This document shows, piece after piece, positions 11,679 through 24,059 of a DNA stretch of 64,000 bases. Origin of the DNA: Marsupella aquatica (Eukaryota > Marchantiophyta); assembly GCA_973895155.1 (NCBI GenBank), contig OZ316897.1, positions 19,902,001-19,966,000 on the forward strand, given 5' to 3'. Under the pieces are notes generated by a model that saw only the letters and a list, made by a program, of their open reading frames with translations, searched no databases and had not been told where the DNA came from. Position 1 is the stretch's first letter; each line of letters opens with the position of its first letter. The translations under genes and the position numbers were made by a program.

Positions 11679-11750
11679 TGGGAGGCGGGTGCCCTGTCAC
11701 ATTGACGGAGCAGCTGAAGAAGCTGCACCGCGGTGACGTGAAGCTTTGAT
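11679..11750 (+). other. Small ORF upstream of the acyl-CoA oxidase gene
   Basis: ATG 11679 to TGA encodes 23 residues (begins MGGGCPVTLTEQ, ends GDVKL). It lies about 300 bp before the oxidase ATG and could be an upstream ORF if transcription starts far enough back. There is no other support. Confidence 0.15.
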
Positions 11751-12048
11751 CCACTTCTCCTATCGCAGAGTGAGCTGGCTGCGATGCTATCGATGCCAAT
11801 TACGTGTGGGAAAAGCTCGAATTAATTTGTAGCTTGAGCAGCAGACGGATTGCAGAGCTGCAGGACCTTTTCTCCGACTCGTCGGCGTGTTCGGCAGCCC
11901 AGCAGTAGCGGAGATTACGTGGAGGTGGTGCAATTGAGAAGCAATTCGGTGGAGTTGTGAGGCACCGAATTCAATTGTACGTCGTGTTTCAACATAGAGA
12001 GGGTGAAAGAGAAGGGAGGTCGTTCGTGTCGTCGCTCAATTTGTGGAG

Positions 12049-15000
12049 ATGGATAACATGGAGGCCGAAAGAGCGCGCCTGTCTCGAAGAACTTCGGTTC
12101 TGGCAAAGCATTTTTCGCAGGTCGCAGCCCATCATCAGCGGAGGGCCTTGGAAAGCGTCCCCTGTTTGCAGTATACGCCTCCTGAAGCCAACTCAGGTGA
12201 GACCATTCTCCAAGAAGGGCATTTTAATTTTCGGGAAGGAAGAGTTTACGAAATTCTCTTCTGCAATGGAGCTCCCGTGGAAGCAAGGAATGAATCCATT
12301 GCTAAGTTTGCACATCTTCAATTAAGATAGATTGAGACAAAACTAATGAGGGTCGGAGAGGGGACAGAATGTGTAACGAAGACTAAGGAGGCCTCCTCGG
12401 TCTTAATTTTTGCGTGATAGATCAAGGGAATTGTATTGAGTACCAATTGGACGTTTGTTCAATTTCTTGGGGTTGCACCTGCACAACGTTCTAGATTTCC
12501 CGGTAGCCCAATCCAATAATTCATTGTTCTAGGACAATTGTGAAACTGCGGAGATTTGACCGCGTTGAATTTTTTTAAGAAAACACGACTGCGGAGACGA
12601 GTGGGGTGACGGTGGGCACCGAGTAACGAGTCGAAATTTGAGACTAATAAAAATGTGATTACCAACACTTCCTAACTCTGTCATGGAAAACGATCGTCTG
12701 GGGGACAACGATAACAATTGTTTCGTTTGATCTTCCAGGGGTATCCGCATTTGACATTGCCACCATGCGGGAGCTAATGGATGGCCATGATGTCGAACAT
12801 CGAGACAGAATCGTCGATCTGATGAGACAGAGTAAACTGTTCCACTATAAAACTGTGGGTGATTTAACTTATCTTCAACCTGATTACAGTGACTTGTTGG
12901 ACACCCAGCGGCAACTAACCATGGACAGGATACTTTACTTGAAAGAGCATGGACTGTTCAAAGGCAGTCTGTCCAACCCAACACCTGAACAGCAACTGGA
13001 AACAACAGCTTTGTTTGAATGTATGGCCTTGTTCGACCACGCAACGTCCATTAAGGCAGGCGTCCATATTCACTTGTGGTAAGTATGCTTGTCAAGATAG
13101 TACTCTACATGTACAGTAGAGTTCATATCTGTCTAGCTTGCTTGATGCCAGTGGATCTTAAACTCAAGACAATCGTTCAGTAGCAAATCCAATCGCGACC
13201 AATTCAGTTCTTACCACTTGCCCTGGAAAATAGGGTTACATTTGTAACTGAGTTTTGTGATTCTGAGTACTTGTTCACAATGGATGTAGTGAACCACTCG
13301 CATACAAATACTTAATTATATCTGACCACTACTCTCGGAAGAGGTTTGTTATGGAAACCTGATTAACGAGGGAATGGAAAATGAGAGTTAAGTGTCATGC
13401 AACATTTGTCATATTTTCCAACCGTTCAGCTGAAGGTTAGTTCTCGTTCTTCATCCTAGGGGTGGAGCTGTCTTATTTTTTGGGACAAAACGGCATCATG
13501 ATAAGTGGCTGCAAGCTACAGAGGACTTTGCCATCCGAGGCTGCTTTGCAATGACTGAGCTCGGGCATGGCAGTAATGTAAGCGTCTAACTTTGCTTTCT
13601 GATCTTTTGCATGGATCTCCGTCTGTTCATTGGGGGCAATCGTTTAAATTGAAATCCGAAGTAATTTTTATTGTTTATACATTTATATCTAACAAGTTTG
13701 ACGGGAATTTGGAAGCTGGTTGCCAGACGTGTTTAGATGATTCAAAGCGGAATTCGAACTTATCTTAGTTTTCAGCTTCAAGTTGCCTGTCTGAAACGAA
13801 CGGCCTCATGTGCATATGCAAATAAGAACACTGGTTGCTTCGAATAGTGGACCAGTTCTTTTATGAGTTGTCATCACGAATGGACTGCCGTTACCACAAA
13901 CATCTTGATGACTGGTCCACATAAAAACGGTGGCTTGAAGACTCTTTGCCCACAAGAATAGTTTAGAGGACGGCTATGTAAAGCAACATTTTTGGCTTTC
14001 TGCAGGTTCGGGGTATTGAGACAGTGACGATTTATGATCCTGCAACTCAGGAGTTTATTATCAATACTCCCTGTGAATCTGCTCAGAAATACTGGATTGG
14101 TGGAGCTGCGCAGGTAAATATTCTTCTGTCTGTTTTGATTTTTCATCATCAATTGGGCCAACCTTGACCTGACGCTGTTCTCTGATCAACGCAAATCGGA
14201 TCAATGGAAAATCTGAGATTAGTTGGGATACAGATCATCTCACCTCTTTTCTCCTTTTGGCAGCACGCAACCCACACGATCGTGTTTTCTCAGCTGCATA
14301 TTGGCGGAAGCAATGAGGGTGTGCATGCATTTATATGCCAGATTAGGTATCCGAACGGTCAGCTCTGTCAGGGAGTTAAAGCAGCAGACTGCGGTCATAA
14401 AATTGGGCTCAATGGAGTGGACAATGGACGTCTGTGGTGAGTAGTTTCAGCCCTTCAAAAATTGGAAATGTTGAAAAATAAAGCAAACCAAATAAAAGGA
14501 AAACATGTTTCCGTGTCCTGTGGTCTAGCCGTATCGATGTGGCTATTCTTTGTTGTCTTCTTAGAGCGATTGACTTTCAATACTGTATGACTGAGCTTGT
14601 TTAGATTTGGAGAGTGTTTTGTTAACTAGTCTTGTCACTTGCTTTTGCTCAAACTGTTAGTTCTGGCAATTTTGTAAGGTTGTTTTTGGAGCCAAGTTTG
14701 ATGAAGAAGATGACTGTTGTTGATATGGGTTTCTTTGACTTTGTCAGGTTTGACCATGTCCGGGTACCCAGAGAAAATCTGCTCAATTCTGTTGCCGACG
14801 TTACTCCTGAGGGAAAATATGAGAGTTCGATTAAAGACAAAGATCAGGTACTTCAGGCAATCTCAATAGTTGATGTCTACTACCTGCTTGCTGAAATCAA
14901 CTGCCGTTGGCTGAAATAGGAAGGATGGACTGGGATCCAAGTCGATACGAAAAATTGCTTATTATCTGATCGAAAATCATCTAGACTCGTGTTTACATGA

Positions 15001-17625
15001 TCTCAGCGTTTTAAAGTGTGCCTTTGAGGACTGCCGCGTATTTACGTTTCCATTCAACAATTGATAGTGTTGGACACTCTGTACAACATAAACCCATGCA
15101 ACACGGGCTCACATGAATCGGAGCTTTCATCTACTTCTTGTTTGTTTCGCCTTCCAGAGATTTGGGGCATTTATGGCCCCTCTGACGACCGGTCGCGTGA
15201 TTATTGCAAGCTGTGCTGTCTACCAAGCGAAGGTAAATCTATCACGCTCTTGGAACCAGTGTCCATCTTTTCGAAAGTATGGAAAAAAGTTTATGTCATT
15301 TTTCTGTCGTTGACGTTTGGAATTTTCGTTTTGCACCTGAATCAGGTAGCTCTGGCTACTGCTATTCGGTATGCGCTCTCAAGGCGAGCGTTTTCTGTGG
15401 CAGAAGGGGAGCCAGAGGTGTTAATTGTTGACTATCCAAGTCATCAACAGCGATTATTTACTTTACTGGCTAAAACGTGAGAACTCACCGTTTAGTTGTC
15501 TGAGAGTGTCTTGTGGCTCCCTTTTCTAAACTGGTGCAATTGAGCTTTCAAGACAAAAGGTGAATCGTTGCAAAAAGCTGTTTAGAAGATTCCGTTTCCA
15601 TCAGTACAATCATAGTCATTGGACTGAAGTTCGAGTCTCGTCATCCTGGTTTTCAGGTATGCAATGAGCTTCGCTTGCAACAAGTTGAAGGTTATTTACT
15701 GCAACAGAACTCCAGCTGATGCAAAGACCATTCACGTGCTGTCCAGTGGTCTTAAAGCACTACTCACATGGCATATGATGCGAACTGCTCAGGTAAGGGA
15801 GGATCGAATGAAATAGACGATTCAACAAGAGACTTGTTAAGAAAAATTCTGAAACTTGTGGTTTACCTTTGGCAATAATTTGGTGCAGCCGGGAGTTCAT
15901 TACTGTACTAGTTCACGAGAGTCTAAATTTGTATAAAGTTTTGTCTCCTTGGACTGGTCGAATCCCCAAAGGCATCTGAATTTAGAGCAGCCACTCGGGC
16001 AGTCACTGCCAAGGTTTCGGGTGACATGGGGCAAATCGGGTGGTTTTCGTGTACAGGAATGTCGAGAGGCTTGCGGTGGTCAGGGTTTGAAAACTGATAA
16101 CAAAGTTGGACAAATGAAGTCCGAGTATGACGTGCAACTGACATTTGAAGGTGACAACAATGTCTTGATGCAGCAGGTAAGAAGCCCTGCATTTCACCAG
16201 CGAGGTGCTTTTTTGAGCTAACAACTTCAGATAATGTACATCTTGACCACTGCCTGATGAACGGAAGTTGTTCCTTCACCTCTTGAGCAGGTTAGCAAGA
16301 CGTTATTAGCTGACTATTTCACTGCTCTAAAGAGAAACAAGCCAATTAAGAGCATCGGATTGGAGCATATGAATAAGCCTCCGCTAATTGTGCCAGCTCA
16401 GTTAGACAGATTCACGCTACGGAACCCAGCATTTCAGGTATGCAATCGTTGTCTTTCTGTCTTATTATTGTAGGGTGCTGCGCATGGAATGATCCTTCCT
16501 AAAAAAAAACAAATGAGGGGTTCAACAGGTCTATTGAGAATAATGTTAATTATAGTCTTTATTAGTTTTGATGGATACCTCATTTACTCTACCACACGGC
16601 ATTGGTGTTCTGATATAGCTTGCGCTACTGCAACTACGGGAAAGAGTTTTGCTGGAGCGGCTTGCAGCGGATGTCACGCAACGAATTCAGAAAGGATCGT
16701 CACCGGCAGACGCAGCCAATCAGGTCCCAAATGTCCTTGCTTTGACTGGGGTGGATGGGACTTTCCACCTTGAAACATTGGAATTCTCATTTGCCTTGGA
16801 CATGCCTCATTCCTTCAAGTCGTGAGATGAATTATTCATTTGGGACATAGGATTTAGTTATTTACTTACAAATCCGAACTGTTGACAGAGCTATCAATTG
16901 GGAGGGAAATTGGGCGATGCTTTTGCTGAGAAACAAGTTCTTGAAGCTCATATTGCTGGCGAAGAAGGAATATCTGGTGCAATCAAGGTCTGTCCTTATT
17001 GCCTTCTTGCAATGAAGACTTGGAGTTGTGTTTCAACCCCTACAAGTACTTGCATGCATGGCCGATACAACCATCACCGGCATGGGACATCCTGGTTTTC
17101 TGCATATCCGTTTGATGTGAACAAGGAGGCTTTGGATAAGCAATAATATGTTCCCTTGTAACTCTCGATCATGCCTGACACAAGTTGTGATACGATGTTA
17201 ATATACAGGAAATTCTTGCCTTATTGAGGACATTGTACGTGCTCACTGTGATTGACGAGTCCCCTACGTTCTTAAGGTGAGTGCTATACTTGTGCTTGAG
17301 TGTTTTGAGACCTGTATAATAAACCACTGTCTCATTGTTAAGCTGGATGGGCAGGTCAGGAGGAACTCAGACTTTGCACAAATATTGTCTAGGATTTGGA
17401 TCACAACCTTGCTGTGTTAATATTTCCTTTCATGACTCGTGCAGATATGGGTTACTATCATCATCCCAATCGCAAGTTATTCATCAGGAGGTGGCAACTC
17501 TGTGCTCTGAACTTAGGCCACACGCCTTATCTCTTGTTACTGCTTTCGGAATTCCTTTGGAATTGTTGGGACCCGTTGCTTCAGATTGGGTTGAATACAA
17601 CTCCTACAAATATGTAAAGGCCTGA
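12049..17625 (+). CDS. ACX3: Peroxisomal acyl-CoA oxidase, ACX3-like, 15 exons
   Basis: FAD enzyme of the first step of peroxisomal beta-oxidation, converting acyl-CoA to trans-2-enoyl-CoA and H2O2; Arabidopsis ACX3 prefers medium chains. Exons: 12049-12196, 12739-13078, 13460-13577, 14006-14113, 14264-14436, 14748-14847, 15158-15232, 15346-15476, 15657-15792, 16057-16176, 16291-16437, 16619-16821, 16891-16987, 17209-17276, 17445-17625. All junctions are GT-AG and phase-consistent, giving 714 residues, close to the ACX family length of about 665-690. Seen: [12 protein letters not shown] (191-202), [25 protein letters not shown] (445-453), [11 protein letters not shown] (473-483, with the expected catalytic Glu at 474) and [15 protein letters not shown] near the C-terminus. 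The N-terminus carries a PTS2-like R14-T15-x5-H21-F22, aligned with the PTS2 of ACX3; the C-terminus (VKA) is no PTS1. ATG 12049 is preferred; ATG 12058 is possible. The exon-13 acceptor (GACAGAG/C) is the least certain boundary. Confidence 0.93.
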
Positions 17626-17815
17626 TTCATGCTTGTGACCAGCTCTATTCACCATCTGTCCTAGAAAAGTGAAGAAGTCCAGGTAGTCTCACAGATCCCT
17701 CTCCAACTAAGTATGGAAAGGCCTCATTCATACTTCTGACCAACTGCGTCCACCATCTGTAGTAGAAACTCGAGGAAATCTAGATCCTTCTCCAAACAAG
17801 TATTCTGAAGTCGGT
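17616..17815 (+). repeat. 101-bp duplication spanning the ACX3 stop codon
   Basis: aaaggcctgattcatgcttgtgacca... starts at 17616 and recurs as aaaggcctcattcatacttctgacca... at 17717. The first unit includes the last two codons and the TGA; the second has TCA at the equivalent place and lies in the 3' flank. Non-coding sequence continues to about 18600. Confidence 0.75.
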
Positions 17816-18603
17816 GTCTTTATCAGGCTATTAGAAGATTGGATGGTTACAAGGACGTATACATCATTACAAGCCAGGATCCTCTACGTGTACAGCTTTG
17901 GGTCCTATTTTTTTAACGACAGTGTAAAGCTTATGTCATTGATTAAGCGACACATGCATTCTTTTTCAGGACTTCTGTGTATCGCGTTATATCTGTCAGA
18001 ATGAGACAGTACCGATTAAGTCAATATCTGGTTATATTAGATTTCCATTTCATATGGAATGTCAGAACGGACAGGATCATGGTGGTGCCGCTGGGTCGAA
18101 TAATTATATACTTTGATCACTGATTTCCTTCTCTTGACATGACATCTCTTGATAAGTGCTTTTTATTGTGAACATGAAAGGAATTATATCACCCGAGTAA
18201 TATTGCCGTAGGATACATAAACCTTACAACATCTAATATCCCCCTTCAGCCAATTGCCCTTGAATCAACTTGTGGTAATATTTCAATCGACTGTACAACA
18301 AGGTACGCTAGGGACAAATCAAGCGCAACGGAGAGCATGCTAGGTAGTCACGACCTAGTTATCCGCAATGAACTTTGCTAACGGAGTGTGATCTACTTCA
18401 ATGCAAGTTAGACTCGCAACCATCCCATACGCACATCTGAAAATGTACTTCGTATAAGCTTTCTCTTAGAAGCTTACAACTGTGCTCATCAGAACAGTTG
18501 TGAAGTCTTGCCAGCACCAAGTAGGTACATCGAAACGGCCATACTGTCCTAAACATATAGCCCATGCCTAATTTATTGGTACATACCTACTTCTCCTTGA
18601 AGC

Positions 18604-18713
18604 TGATTGTTGTTCAAAATTACGGATACGCATTTGAACAAGATGCAAATAAATCATGTGATTGTTGTGCAAAATTACGGATACGCATTTGAACAAGATG
18701 CAAATAAATCATG
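18604..18713 (+). repeat. Two 55-bp tandem repeats
   Basis: Units at 18604-18658 and 18659-18713 (tgattgttgt.caaaattacg...) differ at one clear position (t/g). Near identity points to a recent duplication. Confidence 0.9.
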
Positions 18714-19043
18714 ATTATGTAATGCTCTAGAGGGTCGGTATTCGCAAATTGTGAATGGAGGTGTCCACCTCCAATCGTTAAACGTTCACAGTATGAGGCG
18801 ATGTAGAGGTTCAGTAAATGGACGTGACGACGCAATTTCCGCTTCAATCCCAGACTCGAACATGGATCGAATGCCCAGCAAGAAAAGTGCTAAACAACAG
18901 GCGTGAGTTCTTCCTTAAGACTCTCGAGGGCACCAGGGATCGAGTTTCAGGGAAGGATGGGACCAATTGAAAGCGGTGTCCCAAAAACCAGGAAGAGTGA
19001 GAAGAGATCGTAAAGTGTCCTTTCCTAGACGCACGGACTGGGT

Positions 19044-19240
19044 GTGTTCAGCAAACAACCCTGGCGATTTGTATGACGACTCGGGGAGCAGATTCTGGCA
19101 GTGAATCTGTGTCCTTTCCACATTTTGTGGGAGTAGGCAGGGCCAGAACGAGCTATAGCAACAGGAAATCGGTGCACTCAGCAAACAACCCTGAGGATTT
19201 GTGTGATGACTCGTGGGCCAAATTCTGGGTGTGAATCAGT
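19044..19240 (+). repeat. Diverged direct repeat pair of about 70 bp
   Basis: tcagcaaacaaccctg.ggatttgt.tgacgactcg...gaatc occurs at about 19050-19112 and 19174-19240. The pair lies just outside the foldback-like element. Confidence 0.7.
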
Positions 19241-19450
19241 TGCAAATTTCCTGGGAGTAGGGCCCTCCTGGCCCTGCCTACGTATCGCTGGGAGCAATTT
19301 TGCAGGACCACGGGCAGGGTAGGTGAACTAAATGTGCACACGATTGTGACGCTTCAGCTGAAGAATCCCGTTGTGAGGGGAATGTGCTGTTCCATGGAGT
19401 ACAGCAATCTTGATTTAGATGTGAGCCACACAAGCTTTAGCTGTAGAAGA

Positions 19451-21514
19451 TTCAGGGAGACGAGTCCCTGCATTGTCATTCAATGCACCTCGATTCTCCT
19501 CCACAGCCCACCGGAATGCTCTCTCCATTTTGTGTCTCACTTCAGTTTCAGGCTAGCCCCATTTTTGGGTCCAAGTTCAGTTTTGAGGAGGGCACATATT
19601 TTTTAGGAGTTCTAATGCTTGACGCTAATAACTTATTCAAAAATAATGTACATTTATAATATCAAGATTTAAAATATCAATATATTTTTTAATATAAAAT
19701 AATTATAAAGGATTAAATGGTAATGAGCATGGAGAATTTATGCACAGAGGTAATGTGTGACCTAGGGTATTGGAGCTCAGTTGAGACTACCAAGTGGCAT
19801 GTTCAAGGCACACAAAGGGCAACTTTTCTTTTCTTTGATTGAGGGCATGGAAAGGAGTGAAACCTAGAGGGGCGGGCGGGTGTCTAATTGTATTTGAATA
19901 TGGAAATGGTAAATGAGATATATATGGGGGGTTCAAGTAATTTGGAGATAGAGAAAATAACAAAAGAGACACCCATCAGAGCCAGGGATAAAAATTAAAA
20001 TAATGTCCAAAACAATTGGACTTGGGGGTATGGAACAAGGGGCGCCATATATAGCAGCAGCAGAACATTTGAGGAGACATGATCACATAAAAAACCATTT
20101 ATCACTTAATCACATATCTTTTCTACATACAAGGTTGGAAATAGTCTAAGTTGTGTTGAACTAAGACGTCATTCGCAACGACCATACAACCATGACTCAT
20201 TCCATGCACACGTAGTCGACACAATCTCTACGTGGTTCACCTCTTCTCCAAGGCTACGTCCACACGAACACTCAAGCTTTACTTCAAGAGTAGACGAACA
20301 CACATCTCTCTCTCTTCCTCCTATTGTTCTGTTACAATGAGTAAGCACCACCCACTAGCGGCTTACACTAGCCCTGGTATATACAAGGTCACACACGACT
20401 AATCTAACCTCAGCTAAGATCCTAACTGTGGTTAGCCTAAGTGCCGTAACCTATGAGTCACAAGACTAAGAGCAATCCTTAACAAGTTGGCTACCTTGGG
20501 AAACAACAGAGTCTACCAAAGGTGTTGTGCTTGACACATTTGTCAAGACACTCAAAGAACTAGGAACCATGCTTGTACCAATTCCTTGCAAACTTTCAAA
20601 ACCCTGTCAGTTGGAGCACACTTCCCAACCCTAGCCTTGTCTTCTCTACCACATACTTTTGGACTCGCTTCATAGGGGCCTTCTGCTGGGTTGGTTTTTA
20701 TGCTCTTTTCATAGGGCTTTCTTTTGTCTTACTGGTTTCTCAGCTTGTTGCACAATTAAGGCCTTTCTTCTCCTGTCTCTGCTCAACACCACCTCTAATA
20801 TTGTTTGCCTTTTGACCAGTTACTAACCTCTTTTGTTGGCTTCTTGTACTCACCTCTTTTGTTGGATTCTTCCTAAAACTGAAAGCAGCTACCCCACCAG
20901 GAACATGATTGGCACCTCACAACAATGGGCAGGTACAAGAAACTAATAAAAGAGGTTGGTTTATCTCCCTGGCTTTGATGGGTGTCTCCTTGGTTAATTT
21001 TTCTATCTCCAAATTACTTGAACCCCCCATATATATCATTTCTGATTTCCATATTTAAATACAATTAGGCACCCCCCCCCCCCCCTCTAAGGTTCATTCC
21101 TTTCCATGCCCTTAATCAAAGAAAAGAAAAGTTGCCAGTCGTGTGTCTTGAACATGCCACATCGTAGTCTCAACTGAGCTCCAATACCCTAGGTCACACA
21201 TTACTTCTTTGCGTCAATTCTCCATGCTCATTATCATTTAATCATTTATAATTATTTTAAAATTTATATTAAAAATATATTGATATTTTTAAAATTGATA
21301 TTATAGAACTTGTACATTATTTTTGAATAAGTTGTAAGGGTCAAGCATTAGAACCCCTCAAAAATCTGTGCCCTCCTCCAAACTGAACCGGGACACAAAA
21401 ATGGGGCTGGCCTGAAACTGAAGTGAGACACAAAAATGAAAAGAGCATTCCGGTGGGCTGTGGGGGAGAATCGAGGCGCATTGAATGACAATGCAGGGAC
21501 TCGTCTCCTGAATT
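19451..21514. mobile_element. Foldback-like element with inverted arms of about 540 bp
   Basis: The left arm (19451-19988) and right arm (20966-21514) are reverse complements over most of their length. Matching blocks include gacgagtccctgcattgtca against its complement in 21480-21510, the A/T-rich centre (ttattcaaaaataatgtaca), gaggcatggaaagga-like sequence, and tcaagtaatttggagataga against tctatctccaaattacttga. The arms enclose 977 bp (19989-20965). The right arm holds a run of 14 C (21072-21085). The core has no transposase-like frame; its longest frame (20573-20815) is hydrophobic and unrecognised. Long-armed non-autonomous MULE or foldback elements have this shape. Outer ends are approximate and no target duplication was established. 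Confidence 0.75.
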
Positions 21515-21529
21515 CTAGAAGTGAGCCAC

Positions 21530-21640
21530 AAACTGAAAGTCCTTAAAAATTAAACGCTAGTTCTAAATGTGACAAACTGAAAATCCTTAAAAATTAAGCT
21601 CGAGTTTTAGAAGTGAACCCCAAACTGACAAGCATTAAAA
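21530..21640 (+). repeat. Short tandem units next to the foldback element
   Basis: caaactgaaa.tccttaaaaattaa.c..agttcta.aagtg is repeated about two to three times between 21530 and 21640, directly outside the right arm. Confidence 0.55.
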
Positions 21641-22095
21641 ACAACGCTTATAATATGTACTACTGTTTTTGGGCCGGCCCGAGGACGTGGGATGAGAGAC
21701 CAGTTCGGATTGTTTCTGGCAAAGGAGCAGTGAACACTTGAACTTTTCCTTAGAGCGTTGTGCAAGAGTACATTTGCAGCGTCACCTCTGTACCTTGCCC
21801 ATTGTAATCATGTCCAGTGTCTCTCCTCAGGGAATGACAATCAAATAATTGGTACAGCAGTTCATTCATTAATTAATGGAGTCATCAATCACCCAACGCC
21901 ACTGGAAGGCTGTCACGCCTCCCGCCCGTGGATCGTCTACATCGACGGCAGGACATGGTTTTGCTGGTGGTGGAGTTAATGAGATTGAATCCCTTTTGGC
22001 AGGACCACCAGTACTTCCAGAACTCCTCTCCTCTTCTTCCCTCTCAGGTAGATTCAAGACCAAAGGTAACGTTGCGATTCGGTATTGGGCCTGTC

Positions 22096-22296
22096 AGCAA
22101 AATCACCTTACCATATTATTTTATTTTGGAGTGCTTTTCTAGAATTAGTCATCTTCCCCCCTATTGGCCGGGTCCCTCTAACTACACGTCAAAATAAGCA
22201 AAATCACTTTACCATTTTATTTTATTTTGAAGTGCTTTTCTAGAACTAGTCTTCTTCCCCCTATTGGACGGGTCCTAATAACTACAAATCAAAATA
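22096..22296 (+). repeat. Two tandem repeats of about 101 bp
   Basis: agcaaaatcac.ttaccat.ttattttattttg.agtgcttttctaga begins at 22096 and 22197, with cttccccctattgg.cgggtc in both. A related, more diverged stretch lies at 22820-22985 (ccaaaggt.ac.ttgagat, gtcagcagaatcc, ccattttatttt). Confidence 0.8.
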
Positions 22297-22985
22297 TGAT
22301 ATATACAGTGTATACCACATCTCTCCATACCCCATACCCTGATAAATTTCATTATTATATTTAGTATACAAGCAATTAAAAAAAGTAATTAGTATACACC
22401 ATATGTTATCACATTTTGATATGTGATTACCTACAGCAATTAGTACACACCATATGTTATGACATTTGATGTGTGATTACCAGCAGGGCTATTAGGCTCC
22501 TTTGTCATTGGGATACTGGCTCCTTTTGCTATTGGGATACTTTCTGGGGCCTTTTTTGCCCTTTACCACTGTGATATACAATGCCATCTTACATTGAGGA
22601 CTAAACGTAACTTTGACATTCATCTTACTAGTAATTTGTGAGAAAACATTACTTTTATGACCAAGGTCTGAGTGGGGCCTCTAGATGGTAACTTTGTGTG
22701 TGTAGCCTAACTTAAGGGGTGCAAGGAATTGGGGACATCATAAATGGCTATGAATAATAATGAATGTTTTTCTTAACCACTTATCTTTATATTCAAACCA
22801 ATGGATAGTCTGGCTACAGTAGTTATCTTGGATTCAGAACCAAAGGTTACTTTGAGATGCATTATCTTAGAGTCGGGACAAAAGGTAACTTTGAGATTCA
22901 TTAGTGAGCTTCTCTTAAATAGCTTGTCAGCAGAATCCAAAATATACCATTTTATTTTTTTAGAGGGCTTCACAAGAAGCAGTAG

Positions 22986-23580
22986 ACTGACAAAGTGGAC
23001 TGACAAAGTTCTTTTTCTAGATTGAGAAATGTCATCTCAACTCTTCATTTAAGGGGCGCTGACAGTTCTTGACTATAGAAGACTTGTGAAGTCCATTTCA
23101 ACACGGGTTTGCCCTAACTTCCATGACATTGGTGGGTCCCATGAATAATGGTGAGAATAGTGACCTGAATTCAACTTTTTTGGCCAACGTTAGTCTAAAC
23201 ATTTGTCCCCTAGGCCTATAGGAATGCAAATTTCAGTCCTCAAACAGGGCCCACAGGCTGTTCCTCATAGGTCTGGAAGTCTGCTAAATGTTGCAATTAG
23301 TGTTATTCACACTAATTTGAAAGCGAAAATTGTTGTGCTTTACTCATGAATTTGACTGTTGAAGGAATTCTGTTACAACACCAATATTGCGCCTAGGGTT
23401 TAGTGTTACTATTTTGATAAACCTACAAGAAAAAATGCTACTTTGGACTCAATCATGTCTTGTAGTAACACTATTTTTGCATAGCACTAATCAGGGTGAA
23501 CATTGTATGTGTGTCAAAAGCTATGTGTGAACCAACATACAGGTTTTTTCATTATGTCATTGTGTGATGGAGGAGGGCAG
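22986..23580. other. Intergenic, nothing recognised
   Basis: Low-complexity A/T-rich sequence with no family-like frame and no clear internal repeat. Confidence 0.5.
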
Positions 23581-23711
23581 GTTATGGGGTGGCTATAACC
23601 TCTTTTGGGCTCACCGCCCTCCCTCCGGGATTACCTCCCAAAATTATCTTGGGGTCATGGGTTATCCTACACCGTTTGTGTTGGGCAAGCAAGCAAGAGC
23701 TGAGTGACTTC

Positions 23712-23744
23712 TGTACAATTTTTACAATTTGTAAAAATTGTACA
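23712..23744. repeat. Perfect 14-bp inverted repeat with 5-nt loop
   Basis: TGTACAATTTTTAC and its complement GTAAAAATTGTACA flank AATTT. A transcript would form a strong hairpin, but no T-run or gene context marks it as a terminator, and plants do not use such terminators. Confidence 0.85.
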
Positions 23745-23769
23745 AGACAGAAACACCCAAAACCCCAAT

Positions 23770-24050
23770 TGAAGGGGACTGTATCATAACAATTACTTCT
23801 TTTTCCCACTCTGCCCGCAAGTGAACCCGGTCGACCCAACATCTAATCCTGGCACACCACGTGTTACTGCAGGTAGGTAAGTACCTTTGCGAAACCCTAA
23901 TGGGGACTGTATAATAGCTATTCCCTCTTTTTCCCACCCTGCCCACGGACCCTGGTGCCCGAAAGTGAGATCCCGGTCAACCCACTACAGAGCTGAGGGC
24001 TGCGTCCTGGGACCCCACGTGTTACCTCAGGTAGTGTAAAGTCCCCACCA
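23770..24050 (+). repeat. Diverged tandem pair of about 130 bp
   Basis: ggggactgtat.ata...ctttttcccac.ctgccc...cccggtc.accca...ccacgtgttac..caggta occurs twice (from about 23776 and 23904). 24050-25800 shows no gene; a G-rich run (ggagggttatggga and variants) lies at 24600-24660. Confidence 0.65.
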
Positions 24051-24059
24051 GGCACGCGT

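Noticed and set aside
20573-20815. Membrane protein gene inside the foldback element
   Set aside because: 80 hydrophobic codons without homologous motif or start context; likely chance in T-rich DNA.
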